A stretch of DNA of 64,000 bases from Luzula sylvatica (GCA_946800325.1 OX326959.1:5104501-5168500); one strand, 5' to 3'. Shown: positions 1-12,131, numbered from the stretch's first letter. Notes: generated by a model from the letters alone, not told the origin. A program made the numbers and translations.

Positions 1-2944
1 TGAAAAATGAAGTATTTTGCTCATTTTAGAGAACTATTTTGGTCTTTTTTAGAAAAAATGTTAATTGATATTTTTGAAGGTGTTAGACTTCAGTTTTTTA
101 TTTTTTGCAAAAAATTGGGAAAATTGAAATTTGTATGTGTTAGTCTTCAATCACGGAATTTTTCGAAAAAATCATGAAAAGTGAAGTATTTTGCTCATTT
201 TAGAGAACTATTTTGGTCTTTTTTAGAAAAAATGATAATTGATATTTTTGAAGTTGTTAGACTTCAGTTTTTGATTTTATGCAAAAAATTGGAAAAATAG
301 AAATTTGTATGTGTTAGTCTTCAATCCCGGAGTTTTTTGAGAAAAACACGAAAAATGAAGTATTTGGCACATTTTAGAGAACTATTTTGGTCATTTTTAG
401 AAAAAATGATAATTGATATTTTTGAAGGTGTTAAACTTCATTTTTTGATTTTTTGCAAAAAATAGGACAAATAGAAATTTGTATGTGTTAGTCTTCAATC
501 ACGAAGTTTTTTGAGAAAAACATGAAAAATGAAGTATTTTGCTTATTTTAGAGAACTATTTTGGACTCTTTTAGAAAAAATGATAATTGATATTTTTGAA
601 GGTGTTAGACTTCAGTTTTAGATTTTTTGCAAAAAATTGGAAAAAAAGAAATTTTTATGTGTTAGTCTTCAATCACGGAATTTTTTGAGAAAAACATGAA
701 AAATGAAGTATTTTGCTCATTTTAGAGAACTATTTTGTTCTTTTTTAGAAAAAATCATAATTGATATTTTTGAGGGTGTTAGACTTCAGTTTTTTATTTT
801 TTCCAAAAAATTGGAAAAATAGAAATTTATATGTGTTAGTCTTCAATCACGGAATTTATTGAGAAAAACATGAATTTTGCTCATTTTAGAGAACTATTTT
901 GGTCTTTTATACAAAAAATGATAATTGATATTTTTGAAGGTGGCTTCAGTTTTGAATTTTTTGCAAAAAATTAGAAAAACTGAAATTTGTATGTGTTAGT
1001 CTGCAATCACGGAATTTTTTGAGAAAATCATGAAAAATGAAGTATTTTGCTCATTTTAGAGAACTATTTTGTTCTGTTTTAGAAAAAATGATAATTGATA
1101 TTTTTGAAGGTGTTAGACTTCAGTTTTTGATTTTATGCAAAAAAATAGGAAAAATTGAAATTTGTATGTGTTAGTCTTCAATCCCGGAGTTTTTCGAGAA
1201 AAACATGAAAAATGAAGTATTTTGCTCATTTTAGAGAACTATTTTGTACTTTTTTAGAAAAAATGATAATTGATATTTTTGAAGGTTAGACTTCAGTTTT
1301 TTATTTTTTGCAAAAAATTGGAAAAATAGAAATTTGTATGTGTTAGTCTTCAATCACGGAATTTTTTGTTGAAAACATGAAAAATGAAGTATTTTGCTCA
1401 TTTTAGAGAACTATTTTGGTCTTTTTTAGAAAAAATGATAATTGATATTTTTGAAGGTGTTAGACTTCATTTTTTGATTTTATGCAAAAATTGGAAAAAT
1501 AGAAATTTGTATGTGTTAGTCTTCAATCCCGGAGTTTTTTGAGAAAAACACGAAAAGTGAAGTATTTTCCTCATTTTAGAGAACTATTTTGGACTCTTAT
1601 AAAAAAAATGATAATTGATATTTTTGATGGTGTTAGACTTCATTTTTTGATTTTTTGCAAAAAATAGGAAAAATAGAAATTTGTATGTGTTAGTCTTCAA
1701 TCACGAAGTTTTTTGAGAAAAACATGAAAAATGAAGTATTTTGCTCATTTTAGAGATCTATTTTGGTCTTTTTTAGAAAAAATGATAATTGATATTTGTG
1801 AAGGTGTTAGACTTCAGTTTTTGATTTTTTGCAAAATATTGGAAAAATAGAAATTTGTATGTGTTAGTCTTCAATCACGGAATTTTTTGAGAAAATCATG
1901 AAAAATGAAGTATTTTGCTCATTTTAGAGAACTATTTTGGCCTTTTTTAGAAAAAATGATAATTGATATTTGTGAAGGTGTTAGACTTCGGTTTTTGATT
2001 TTTTGCAAAATATTGGAAAAATTTTAATTTGTATGTGTTAGTCTTCAATCACGGAATTTTTTGAGAAAATCATGAAAAATGAAGTATTTTGCTCATTTTA
2101 GAGAACTAATTTGGCCTTTTTTAGAAAAAATGATAATTGATATTTTTGAAGGTGTTAGACTTCGGTTTTTGATTTTATGCAAATAATAGGAAAAATAGAA
2201 ATTTGTTTGTGTTAGTCTTCAATCCCGGAGTTTTTCAAGAAAAAAATGAAAAATGAAGTATTTTGCTCATTTTAGAGAACTATTTTGGTCTTTTTTAGAA
2301 AAAATGATAATTGATATTTTTGAAGGTGTTAGACTTCAGTTTTTTAGTTTTTGCAAAAATTGGAAAAATAGAAATTTGTATGTGTTAGTCTTCAATCACG
2401 AAGTTTTTTGAGAAAAACATGAAAAGTGAAGTATTTTGCTCATTTTAGAGAACTATTTTGGACTCTTATAGAAAAAATGATAATTGATATTTTTGAAGGT
2501 GATAGACTTCAGTTTTTGATTTTTTGCAAAAAATTCGAAAAATTGAAATTTGTATGTGTTAGTCTTCAATCACGGAATTTTTTGGGAAAAACATGAAAAG
2601 TGAAGTATTTTGCCCATTTTAGAGAACTATTTTGGTCTTTTTTAGAAAAAATCATAATTGATATTTTTGAAGGTGTTAGACTTCAGTTTTTGATTTAATG
2701 CAAAAAAAAATAGGAAAAATAGAAATTTATATGTGTTAGTCTTCAATCCCGGAGTTTTTTGACAAAAACATGAAAAATGAAGTATTTTGCTCATTTTAGT
2801 GAACAATTTTGGTCTTTCTTAGAAAAAATGATAATTGATATTTTTGAAGGTGTTAGACTTCAGCTTTTGATTTTTTGCAAAAAATTGGAAAAATTGAAAT
2901 TTGTATGTGTTAGTCTTCAATCACGGAATTTTTTGAGAAAAACA
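1..2944. repeat. Satellite higher-order repeat unit 1 (17 monomers)
   Basis: This 2944-bp block contains 17 monomers, counted from the recurring GTGTTAGTCTTCAATC block near 137, 310, 485, 657, 831, 991 and so on to 2905. Its first base realigns exactly with 2945. Neighbouring monomers differ at many positions and by indels, including one short monomer near 860-1000 that lacks part of the GAAGTATTTTGC region. The unit is therefore defined by the order of its variants and not by a single consensus. Confidence 0.93.
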
Positions 2945-5888
2945 TGAAAAATGAAGTATTTTGCTCATTTTAGAGAACTATTTTGGTCTTTTTTAGAAAA
3001 AATGTTAATTGATATTTTTGAAGGTGTTAGACTTCAGTTTTTTATTTTTTGCAAAAAATTGGGAAAATTGAAATTTGTATGTGTTAGTCTTCAATCACGG
3101 AATTTTTCGAAAAAATCATGAAAAGTGAAGTATTTTGCTCATTTTAGAGAACTATTTTGGTCTTTTTTAGAAAAAATGATAATTGATATTTTTGAAGTTG
3201 TTAGACTTCAGTTTTTGATTTTATGCAAAAAATTGGAAAAATAGAAATTTGTATGTGTTAGTCTTCAATCCCGGAGTTTTTTGAGAAAAACACGAAAAAT
3301 GAAGTATTTGGCACATTTTAGAGAACTATTTTGGTCATTTTTAGAAAAAATGATAATTGATATTTTTGAAGGTGTTAAACTTCATTTTTTGATTTTTTGC
3401 AAAAAATAGGACAAATAGAAATTTGTATGTGTTAGTCTTCAATCACGAAGTTTTTTGAGAAAAACATGAAAAATGAAGTATTTTGCTTATTTTAGAGAAC
3501 TATTTTGGACTCTTTTAGAAAAAATGATAATTGATATTTTTGAAGGTGTTAGACTTCAGTTTTAGATTTTTTGCAAAAAATTGGAAAAAAAGAAATTTTT
3601 ATGTGTTAGTCTTCAATCACGGAATTTTTTGAGAAAAACATGAAAAATGAAGTATTTTGCTCATTTTAGAGAACTATTTTGTTCTTTTTTAGAAAAAATC
3701 ATAATTGATATTTTTGAGGGTGTTAGACTTCAGTTTTTTATTTTTTCCAAAAAATTGGAAAAATAGAAATTTATATGTGTTAGTCTTCAATCACGGAATT
3801 TATTGAGAAAAACATGAATTTTGCTCATTTTAGAGAACTATTTTGGTCTTTTATACAAAAAATGATAATTGATATTTTTGAAGGTGGCTTCAGTTTTGAA
3901 TTTTTTGCAAAAAATTAGAAAAACTGAAATTTGTATGTGTTAGTCTGCAATCACGGAATTTTTTGAGAAAATCATGAAAAATGAAGTATTTTGCTCATTT
4001 TAGAGAACTATTTTGTTCTGTTTTAGAAAAAATGATAATTGATATTTTTGAAGGTGTTAGACTTCAGTTTTTGATTTTATGCAAAAAAATAGGAAAAATT
4101 GAAATTTGTATGTGTTAGTCTTCAATCCCGGAGTTTTTCGAGAAAAACATGAAAAATGAAGTATTTTGCTCATTTTAGAGAACTATTTTGTACTTTTTTA
4201 GAAAAAATGATAATTGATATTTTTGAAGGTTAGACTTCAGTTTTTTATTTTTTGCAAAAAATTGGAAAAATAGAAATTTGTATGTGTTAGTCTTCAATCA
4301 CGGAATTTTTTGTTGAAAACATGAAAAATGAAGTATTTTGCTCATTTTAGAGAACTATTTTGGTCTTTTTTAGAAAAAATGATAATTGATATTTTTGAAG
4401 GTGTTAGACTTCATTTTTTGATTTTATGCAAAAATTGGAAAAATAGAAATTTGTATGTGTTAGTCTTCAATCCCGGAGTTTTTTGAGAAAAACACGAAAA
4501 GTGAAGTATTTTCCTCATTTTAGAGAACTATTTTGGACTCTTATAAAAAAAATGATAATTGATATTTTTGATGGTGTTAGACTTCATTTTTTGATTTTTT
4601 GCAAAAAATAGGAAAAATAGAAATTTGTATGTGTTAGTCTTCAATCACGAAGTTTTTTGAGAAAAACATGAAAAATGAAGTATTTTGCTCATTTTAGAGA
4701 TCTATTTTGGTCTTTTTTAGAAAAAATGATAATTGATATTTGTGAAGGTGTTAGACTTCAGTTTTTGATTTTTTGCAAAATATTGGAAAAATAGAAATTT
4801 GTATGTGTTAGTCTTCAATCACGGAATTTTTTGAGAAAATCATGAAAAATGAAGTATTTTGCTCATTTTAGAGAACTATTTTGGCCTTTTTTAGAAAAAA
4901 TGATAATTGATATTTGTGAAGGTGTTAGACTTCGGTTTTTGATTTTATGCAAAATATTGGAAAAATTTTAATTTGTATGTGTTAGTCTTCAATCACGGAA
5001 TTTTTTGAGAAAATCATGAAAAATGAAGTATTTTGCTCATTTTAGAGAACTATTTTGGCCTTTTTTAGAAAAAATGATAATTGATATTTTTGAAGGTGGT
5101 AGACTTCGGTTTTTGATTTTATGCAAATAATAGGAAAAATAGAAATTTGTTTGTGTTAGTCTTCAATCCCGGAGTTTTTCAAGAAAAAAATGAAAAATGA
5201 AGTATTTTGCTCATTTTAGAGAACTATTTTGGTCTTTTTTAGAAAAAATGATAATTGATATTTTTGAAGGTGTTAGACTTCAGTTTTTTAGTTTTTGCAA
5301 AAATTGGAAAAATAGAAATTTGTATGTGTTAGTCTTCAATCACGAAGTTTTTTGAGAAAAACATGAAAAGTGAAGTATTTTGCTCATTTTAGAGAACTAT
5401 TTTGGACTCTTATAGAAAAAATGATAATTGATATTTTTGAAGGTGATAGACTTCAGTTTTTGATTTTTTGCAAAAAATTCGAAAAATTGAAATTTGTATG
5501 TGTTAGTCTTCAATCACGGAATTTTTTGGGAAAAACATGAAAAGTGAAGTATTTTGCCCATTTTAGAGAACTATTTTGGTCTTTTTTAGAAAAAATCATA
5601 ATTGATATTTTTGAAGGTGTTAGACTTCAGTTTTTTATTTAATGCAAAAAAAAATAGGAAAAATAGAAATTTATATGTGTTAGTCTTCAATCCCGGAGTT
5701 TTTTGACAAAAACATGAAAAATGAAGTATTTTGCTCATTTTAGTGAACAATTTTGGTCTTTCTTAGAAAAAATGATAATTGATATTTTTGAAGGTGTTAG
5801 ACTTCAGCTTTTGATTTTTTGCAAAAAATTGGAAAAATTGAAATTTGTATGTGTTAGTCTTCAATCACGTAATTTTTTGAGAAAATCA
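2945..5888. repeat. Satellite higher-order repeat unit 2 (17 monomers)
   Basis: This is a second copy of the 2944-bp unit in the same phase, with every idiosyncratic indel reproduced, including the short monomer near 3805-3940. By eye I found only about six substitutions against unit 1 (for example 2003/4947, 2109/5053, 2155/5099, 2692/5636 and two near the end). That contrasts with the much larger divergence between neighbouring monomers. At 5889 the next monomer no longer follows the unit order, so the array is exactly two units plus two extra monomers inside this window. Confidence 0.93.
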
Positions 5889-6236
5889 TGAAAAATGAAG
5901 TATTTTGCTCATTTTTTCGAACTATTTTGGTCTTTTTTAGAAAAAATGATAATTGATATTTTTGAAGGTGTTAGACTTCAGTTTTTGATTTTATGCAAAA
6001 AATAGGAAAAATAGAAATTTGTATGTGTTAGTTTTCAATCCCGGAGTTTTTTGAGAAAAACATGAAAAATGAAGTATTTTGCTCATTTTAGAGAACTATT
6101 TTGGTCTTTTTTAGAAAAAATGATAATTGATATTTTTGAAGGTGTTGGACTTCATTTATAGATTTTTTGCAAAAAATAGGAAAAATAGAAATTTGTATGT
6201 GTTAAGTCTTCAATCACGAAGTTTTTTGAGAAAAAC

Positions 6237-8386
6237 ATGAAAAATGAAGTATTTTGCTTCAATGGTGTATTGAAAGGTGCTAGAGGTTTGCCTATAAGAT
6301 CATTGGTTGCTCAGATTTGTGGTCGACTAAATACCTATTTTTTTACAAGACGTAAAGAAGGCGACGAATGCAAGACACGTTTGGGTTTTATGATTGAATC
6401 GCTGCTTCATGCTAGAAAAATCGATAGTAGAAATATGCAAATTACTAACCACTCTAGTACATTGTTTGCTATTTCGTTTTATGATTATAATCGTTTCGAG
6501 ACTCTAGTAAATGAAGTTCGTGGTCGTGAATGCAGTCGCTGGACGATGATGACTCCTGAGATGGAGTGCCGACTGATGCGAGCGGGCTTTTATCTCCCAA
6601 CTAGGGGAGCTTACGTGCAGTTGAATCAGACCTTACTCAATGCATTGATTCATAGGTGGCGTCCGGAGACGAACACCTTTCATATGCCTCATGGCGAGAT
6701 GACAATCACATTGCGCGATATTTCTTTACTTACCGGTTTCGCAGTTGATGGTGCTCCCTTGTTTAGGCCCCCGAGCCGGGAGGATGACGTAGGAGCCGAG
6801 ATGACCCGGTTACTTGGTGCTTGCCCGCCAGATAACCGTCTTTCCTTACCATGGTTGTTTAGAACATTTCATGTCGTACCGACTGATCCCACTGAGGAGA
6901 GGTGGGATCAAATTACGAGGGCTTACATATTGTACTTCTTGGGCTCCATGGCTTTGGCCAATCCCACGAAAGGGAGATTGAGTGTTAACTACATTTATTT
7001 CTTGGAGGATTTCGACATATGTGGGAGTTATGTCTGGGGTGCTGCTGTCCTCGCCCATTTGTACAAGTCTTTAGGAAATGCATGCCAGATTGGGCAAAAT
7101 ACGGCATCGGGATGGTTCTCGCTTGTTCAAGTAATTTATCATTTATTTGATTTATTACGATTTTTTTTAATTTTGTTACTAACATATAAACAAATTTATT
7201 ATGTTTCAAATTTTGGTAGATTTGGTCGTGGTTTCATTTAGTCGTTGGACGCCCCATCATGACCCCGCCAGGATCTATAGTTCAGTTGCCACTCATGAAT
7301 TATTATGTTGGTGGCCACGCGTACACAGAAAATAATAGGGGAAGCACGATCATCTATTATTCTGATCAGTTCGACAAACTACATTCCGAACAAGTAATAA
7401 TTTTTTTTTTTTGGTTTTAAAACACTGCTTATAAATTTATTAATTACAATTTAATTTTCAGATTTCTTGGAGTCCTCATACTGAAGAGCTTACGGCGAAT
7501 CTTCCGCCACAATGCTTTGCTGGTTCTCAGATTTGGATGGCAAAAGTGCCGTTGATATGCTCTGGTATCGTAGAGATGCACCTACCAGACAGGGTTATGA
7601 TCCAGTTTGGTTATCGCCAACACATCCCTACAAACCCAATTATGGCGCCTCGTGGGAAATTAAGGAGCGCACAAATCCATCGGTACTTGATTATTTGGGA
7701 GCACCGGACCGCGTATGTTATGGTGGAGGACGATACTGTATTGAACGGCGGGTTCACAGGAACGGTACCAAACTTAATTATTTGGATGATATTTTATTTT
7801 ATTAAGCATTAGTTCACTGATCACATGTATGTTTTCAGGACTATATGAGGTGATTTTGGCAAATAACGAGGCGGTGGATGATCAACAAAATTAGTCGTCC
7901 TGATGTGAGCTTCCGACCTAGTGGTCCACTGATGCGATCCATGGTATGTCATAATTTATTAATTTTATTGTAATGAAATCAAATTAAAGTATTTTTATTA
8001 TATAATATTTAAATTCACGTCAATAGGTTCACGAGATACAACTTGATATTCGCCGTTCGAGACAAGGCGGGTGTTGTTCCCCGACTTGTCCATCTCGCAT
8101 GATCTTGGACCAGATGGGCGGTAGAATGACGGTTTTGCTGGATGAGTTGTCGCTAGACTGTTCACACACTCATGACATACCGACTCCACCCACGACGGAA
8201 CCACCTATCGTCCAACCACCATTCACAGACCACGTTACCACTTCGCGACCGAATTATGGCATGGGTGGCGGTACAGGTTTCGTGGACTTCATGAACTTCA
8301 CTTCGTATGGTGGCGGCAGTAATTCGTATGGCGGCGGTCCCGACTATTTCGATCCCACACAAAATGCACCGAGAGAGGACAATTAG
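6237..8386 (+). pseudogene. MULE transposase C-terminal fragment fused to plant mobile domain (PMD) protein, broken
   Basis: Five exons can be read in one phase: 6237-7130, 7220-7393, 7462-7764, 7839-7943 and 8027-8386, about 611 codons. Residues ~10-90 (FNGVLKGARGLPI...) resemble the C-terminal end of a MuDR/MULE transposase. From ~residue 105 a plant mobile domain begins, with HRWRPETNTFHMPHGEMTIT, then DISLLTGFAVDG, IWSWFHLVVGRP and MHLPDRVMIQFG. The C-terminus is rich in Pro, Gly and Ser. MULE-PMD fusions are known in plants; MAIN/MAIL are domesticated relatives acting in silencing. An in-frame TGA at 7851-7853 interrupts exon 4 where the family usually has Trp. The ATG at 6237 and first seven codons come from the satellite, so the true 5' part is gone. 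A dead transposon gene is most likely. Confidence 0.85.
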
Positions 8387-9180
8387 ATGTTGTGAGGGTT
8401 TTGATATATTTGTTTTCATGTTGTGATATACTTGCTTTCATGTTATGATGGTTGTGATATACCTAGTGTTCATTTTGTGATGTTGTGATGGTTGTTCATG
8501 TTGTGATGTTGTTATTTACCTTGTGGTACCAACCATGACAATTTTATAATTTTAGTTGTAGTTTCATAAAAAATCAAATTATAATATTCAATTATTTATT
8601 TTTGCAACTATACTCACATAAACATATTATCAATTAATTAATTTAATTAACATCATAACAATAATATAAACACAATTTTAATCTCACCAACAAAAATAAA
8701 GAAAAAATATTTGGGGGGTTCCATACAACGCCAGGCGGGCTATGATTCAGCGCCTGGCGTGGAATGGTTATTCGCCTTTTGTTAATTACAACATTTTATA
8801 TTTAATTACTTCTCAGTGCACTAACGAACAAAATTAAGAAAGGCGCTGAATGGTTCTCCGCCTGGCGAACTATGGTAGCAAAAGACATTTTGAGAATGAT
8901 GTTAAAAATTTGGTTATTTCGGGAATATTTTTTCCAAACACGGTTACTACAGTAAAATTTCCGTTTTCTAAACTAGATTTAAAAAATACTTCGAAAGGGA
9001 CATCAAAAATTACAGCTGCATACAATCTTATTTATAATCAAAATTTAAAAAATAATTTTTTTTTCAAAAATATTTCAAAAATAATTCAAATCGAATTTTT
9101 AAATTTAGCCAAAAAAAAATATCTTTAATTTTTAAATATGATATATTTCCTCAGATTTTACCATAACATTTTTATGAACT
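8387..9180. other. 3' flank of the PMD element, non-coding
   Basis: A+T-rich DNA after the PMD stop codon, with GTTGTGATG-type short repeats at 8390-8520. GC-rich inverted motifs sit at 8728-8760 and near 8842-8877. The open frame at 8850-9128 has no recognisable domain and is a chance frame in low-complexity sequence. Confidence 0.6.
8728..8760. repeat. GC-rich perfect inverted repeat (hairpin)
   Basis: ACGCCAGGCG at 8728-8737 pairs perfectly with CGCCTGGCGT at 8751-8760 around a 13-base loop, in otherwise A+T-rich DNA. A related motif set (GGCGCTGAATGGTTCTCCGC, then CTGGCG) recurs at about 8843-8868. Possibly transposon-terminal or transcript-end structure of the PMD element; function unknown. 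Confidence 0.7.
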
Positions 9181-9184
9181 AATT

Positions 9185-11345
9185 AATACACTTAATTAAA
9201 ATAATAACTAGTACATGTGGGCAATTAACTTAATACATTATTAATATTTAATCGAATTCAAAAATTCGAATAAATTTTAATGAATATTTAATTATATCCC
9301 TTAATTAGCACATTAATTAAATATAATTATTCTATAATGGAAAATTCTGCGGGTATATTTTGGGAAGTGATTTTCTTTTTTTAAAAGTTACTGACACACG
9401 TTTGAAAAAATATTAAAATTTATTCAAAATTAGTTAACAGTTAACATGTACTAGTTATCATTTTAATTAAATATACTAAATATTTAATTATATGTTTTTA
9501 ATGAAATTTTTATCGGCGGGATTTAAAAATGCGTTTGGGTTATTATTGGAATATTATCAAAAAGAGGGTTATTTTTGGAATATTTTTAGAAAGGGGGTTA
9601 TTTTTTAAATTTTGATTATGAATAGGATTATATCCAGAAATGCTCCGCAAAAATACCCCTGATTTGTCATTTATTTACGAAAATACCATTGACAGTGGTC
9701 ATTTAAGCGGCAATAGTTCATTGGTCATTTATTTATGAAAATGTCATCTTGGACATAAATATACTATAGTCTATAGTAAATAAAAAAATCTTCCAAGTTT
9801 TTCAAACTAGCCGATTTCTTCGAGATCAATGTTCTAAATATCACTGATATTGATCGGTATGTCGGTTTCATATCTTTAATCAGTGTTCCTCCGTTACGAT
9901 ATGTCCCGTATCGTTTGAGTAAATCGGTCGACCGATACACGGACCGATATGTGTCGAAATGGGCCGATATTTGGACCGATTTGAACTGATTTGGATTTAA
10001 ATCATAATTTGTTTTGAATATTATTTTGGACTGGCCCATTTTTTAACAATATTTTCATTAGTATTTTTTGGTCCAATTATTTTCATCTCTTTCTTTCTTT
10101 ACCTAATAGTTTTGGTCGGAAATGAAATCGATTTTGATCCGGACGAGGTATGATTTTCATTGGGGGCACCCGCATCAACACCGATCGTTAATAAACACGA
10201 TTTTGTGGTTTAGTTTATTGTATTATTTGTAAATTTTATGTTATAATTTTAAATGTATCATTAGTTTAACTTGAAATTTATGTGTATTGTTGAATTTTGA
10301 ATATTAATCATGTAAAATTTAAATTAGTTTAAGAAACTCAATATAAATTAATGTTATAATAATCAATTTAATATATTAATATTAAAAAGTACAGCACCGA
10401 TATACCACTTATATTTTTCGTTATGAATTCTCTATGTTGACATATTTCTTATCGGTGACTGACCGATCTGTAAGCGATATACGATATTTGTAACATTGCT
10501 CGAAATAGAGTATATAGAGAGAGAAAGAGAAAGAGAAATGCGGTTGTCTGAAAAACAAGGGGTTTGGAGGGGATTTCAAGTCCGGATTTGGTGAAGTCCT
10601 GGATTTTATGGTAAAAATTGCATGTAGGATAGGAAATCAAGGTTTTTATAAATATTTTACGGTAAGAGCTGCATCTAGAGATGGAGAAGTTGTATTAGGG
10701 CAGTCACCGTTGTCACTGATATGGATGGGTATGTCTGTTTCATATAGCTAATCGACAGGTTCGGCCCATCTGTACAAAAATTGAAACCCCCGCTTCGGGT
10801 CCGGATACATATAAAAAATTACGTAGTATTATTTATAAAATTTGGGGTCCCTTATAAAAATTTGGGGTTCGTTTTAACAAATTACATAGTATAATAAAAA
10901 AAATTAGGGTCCATTATAATTTGAGTTAGATTGATGATTTGGCTTAGGATTTCTTAAATTCATGGACCAGTCCTGCTAATCGGTATGTGTCCGTTACAAT
11001 ATGGCTCATATCGGCTGAGTAAATCGGTCGACCGATATATGCCAATATGAGTCGATATGGCTCATATAGTTGAATAATGGAGAATTCGACAGGTACATTT
11101 TGGAGGAGAGTAATTTTTTCTTTTTTTAATATCTCGCGGTTGAAAAAAATATATAAAAATTTATTCTACTCCAAAATGTACCTACCGAATTCTTCATTAT
11201 TTAGTTATTACGTTTAATTAACGTAATAATTAAAACATATAATTAAATATTCATTAAAATTTATTCAAATTTATGAATTCGGACAAATATTAATTATGTA
11301 TTAAGTTAACAGCTAACATGTAATAGTTATTATTTTAATTAAATA
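9185..11345. mobile_element. Nested inverted-repeat (foldback-type) element, ~2.2 kb
   Basis: The sequence at about 9185-9300 is the diverged reverse complement of about 11235-11345, sharing blocks such as TAATTAAATATTCATTAAAA and ATGTATTAAGTTAA. A second pair, 11074-11104 and 11170-11200, is inverted with three mismatches over 31 bases. A third related block lies in direct orientation at 9410-9480. Inside are two diverged direct copies of a segment containing AAATCGGTCGACCGATA (9922 and 11023 regions). No transposase is visible. It looks like overlapping foldback or MITE insertions; exact termini and target duplications are not clear. Confidence 0.55.
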
Positions 11346-11440
11346 TACTAATTAGAACATAGAGATGTTATGGTAAAATTTGGATAATTACGGTTCGTGG
11401 GCTGGGTGAGGCGAATAGTTCTGAGAGGGGGGGAGGGGAG

Positions 11441-12131
11441 TAGAGGTGGCAAAATCTGACCCGACCCGAAAAAATGACCCGACCCGCCCGAACCCGAACC
11501 CGACCCGACCCGAAAATATTGAAAAGTCAACGAACCCGAACCCGAAACCGAAACCGAACCCGAATGACCCGAAATCGACCCGAAACCGAACGACCCGAAA
11601 CCCAAACGACCCGAAATCCGAACCCGAATGACCCGAAACTCACGACCCGAATGACCCGAAATTCACGACCCGAATGACCCGAAAATTAAAATATTATTGT
11701 TAAAATCAGTATAATATTGATAAAATATCTCGAAATCAATAAAATAAATCAGAAATTACCCGAAAACTAAATTTTTGGAAAATCGAATGATTCGAAATCA
11801 AATATTGTGAAATTTGAATTACCCGAAAATCAAAATAGTCACGACCCGAATGACCCGAAAACCGACACGACCCGAACCCGAATGACCCGAAAACCGAAAT
11901 GACCCGAACCCGAATGACCCGAAAACCGAAACGACCCGAACCCGAACGACCCGAAAACCGAAACGACCCGAACAATCCGAAAACCGAAACGACCCGAACC
12001 CGAACGATCCGAAACCCGAACCACCCGCGACCCGAACGACCCGATGACCCGAATAACACGCAACCCGAAACGACCCGAATCCGAAATGACCCGACCCGAA
12101 CCCGACCCGACCCGCCCGATTGCCACCTCTA
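11441..12131. mobile_element. hAT-like non-autonomous element with CCCGAA-rich body
   Basis: Terminal inverted repeats TAGAGGTGGCAA (left) and its complement at the right end enclose 691 bp. They are flanked by a perfect 8-bp target duplication GAGGGGAG at 11433-11440 and 12132-12139. Eight-base duplications and TAGNGGTG-type ends are characteristic of hAT elements. The interior is a degenerate short-period repeat of CCCGAA/CCCGAATGA units on both sides of an A+T-rich core (about 11690-11820). Frames open through this region (for example 11446-11631 and 11736-12059) consist of repeated Arg/Pro/Thr or Gly/Ser/Phe and are not genes. Confidence 0.88.

Larger units (their letters stand above)
1..6236. 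repeat. A+T-rich satellite array, ~173-bp monomer
   Basis: About 36 head-to-tail monomers fill the left edge and the array continues off the window. Every monomer carries recognisable blocks such as GAGAACTATTTTGG, GATAATTGATATTTTTGAAG and GTGTTAGTCTTCAATC. Individual monomers run from about 150 to 177 bp through small indels and poly-A/T length changes. Three variants of the block after CTTCAATC recur: CACGGAATT, CCCGGAGTT and CACGAAGTT. There is no sustained open reading frame and no CRISPR-like constant-repeat/variable-spacer pattern. Monomer length and A+T richness are typical of plant centromeric or heterochromatic satellites, but a centromeric role is only inference. The last two monomers (about 5889-6236) lie outside the second higher-order unit and end abruptly near 6258 against MULE-derived coding sequence. 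Confidence 0.97.

Noticed and set aside
1..6236. CRISPR array or repeated-peptide gene in the regular repeats
   Set aside because: The whole unit repeats without unique spacers, and no frame stays open across monomers; it is a satellite in a plant genome.
8850..9128. 92-codon open frame downstream of the PMD gene
   Set aside because: Composition reflects A+T-rich DNA (Asn/Lys/Phe/Ile), there is no homologous motif, and it overlaps the palindromic module.
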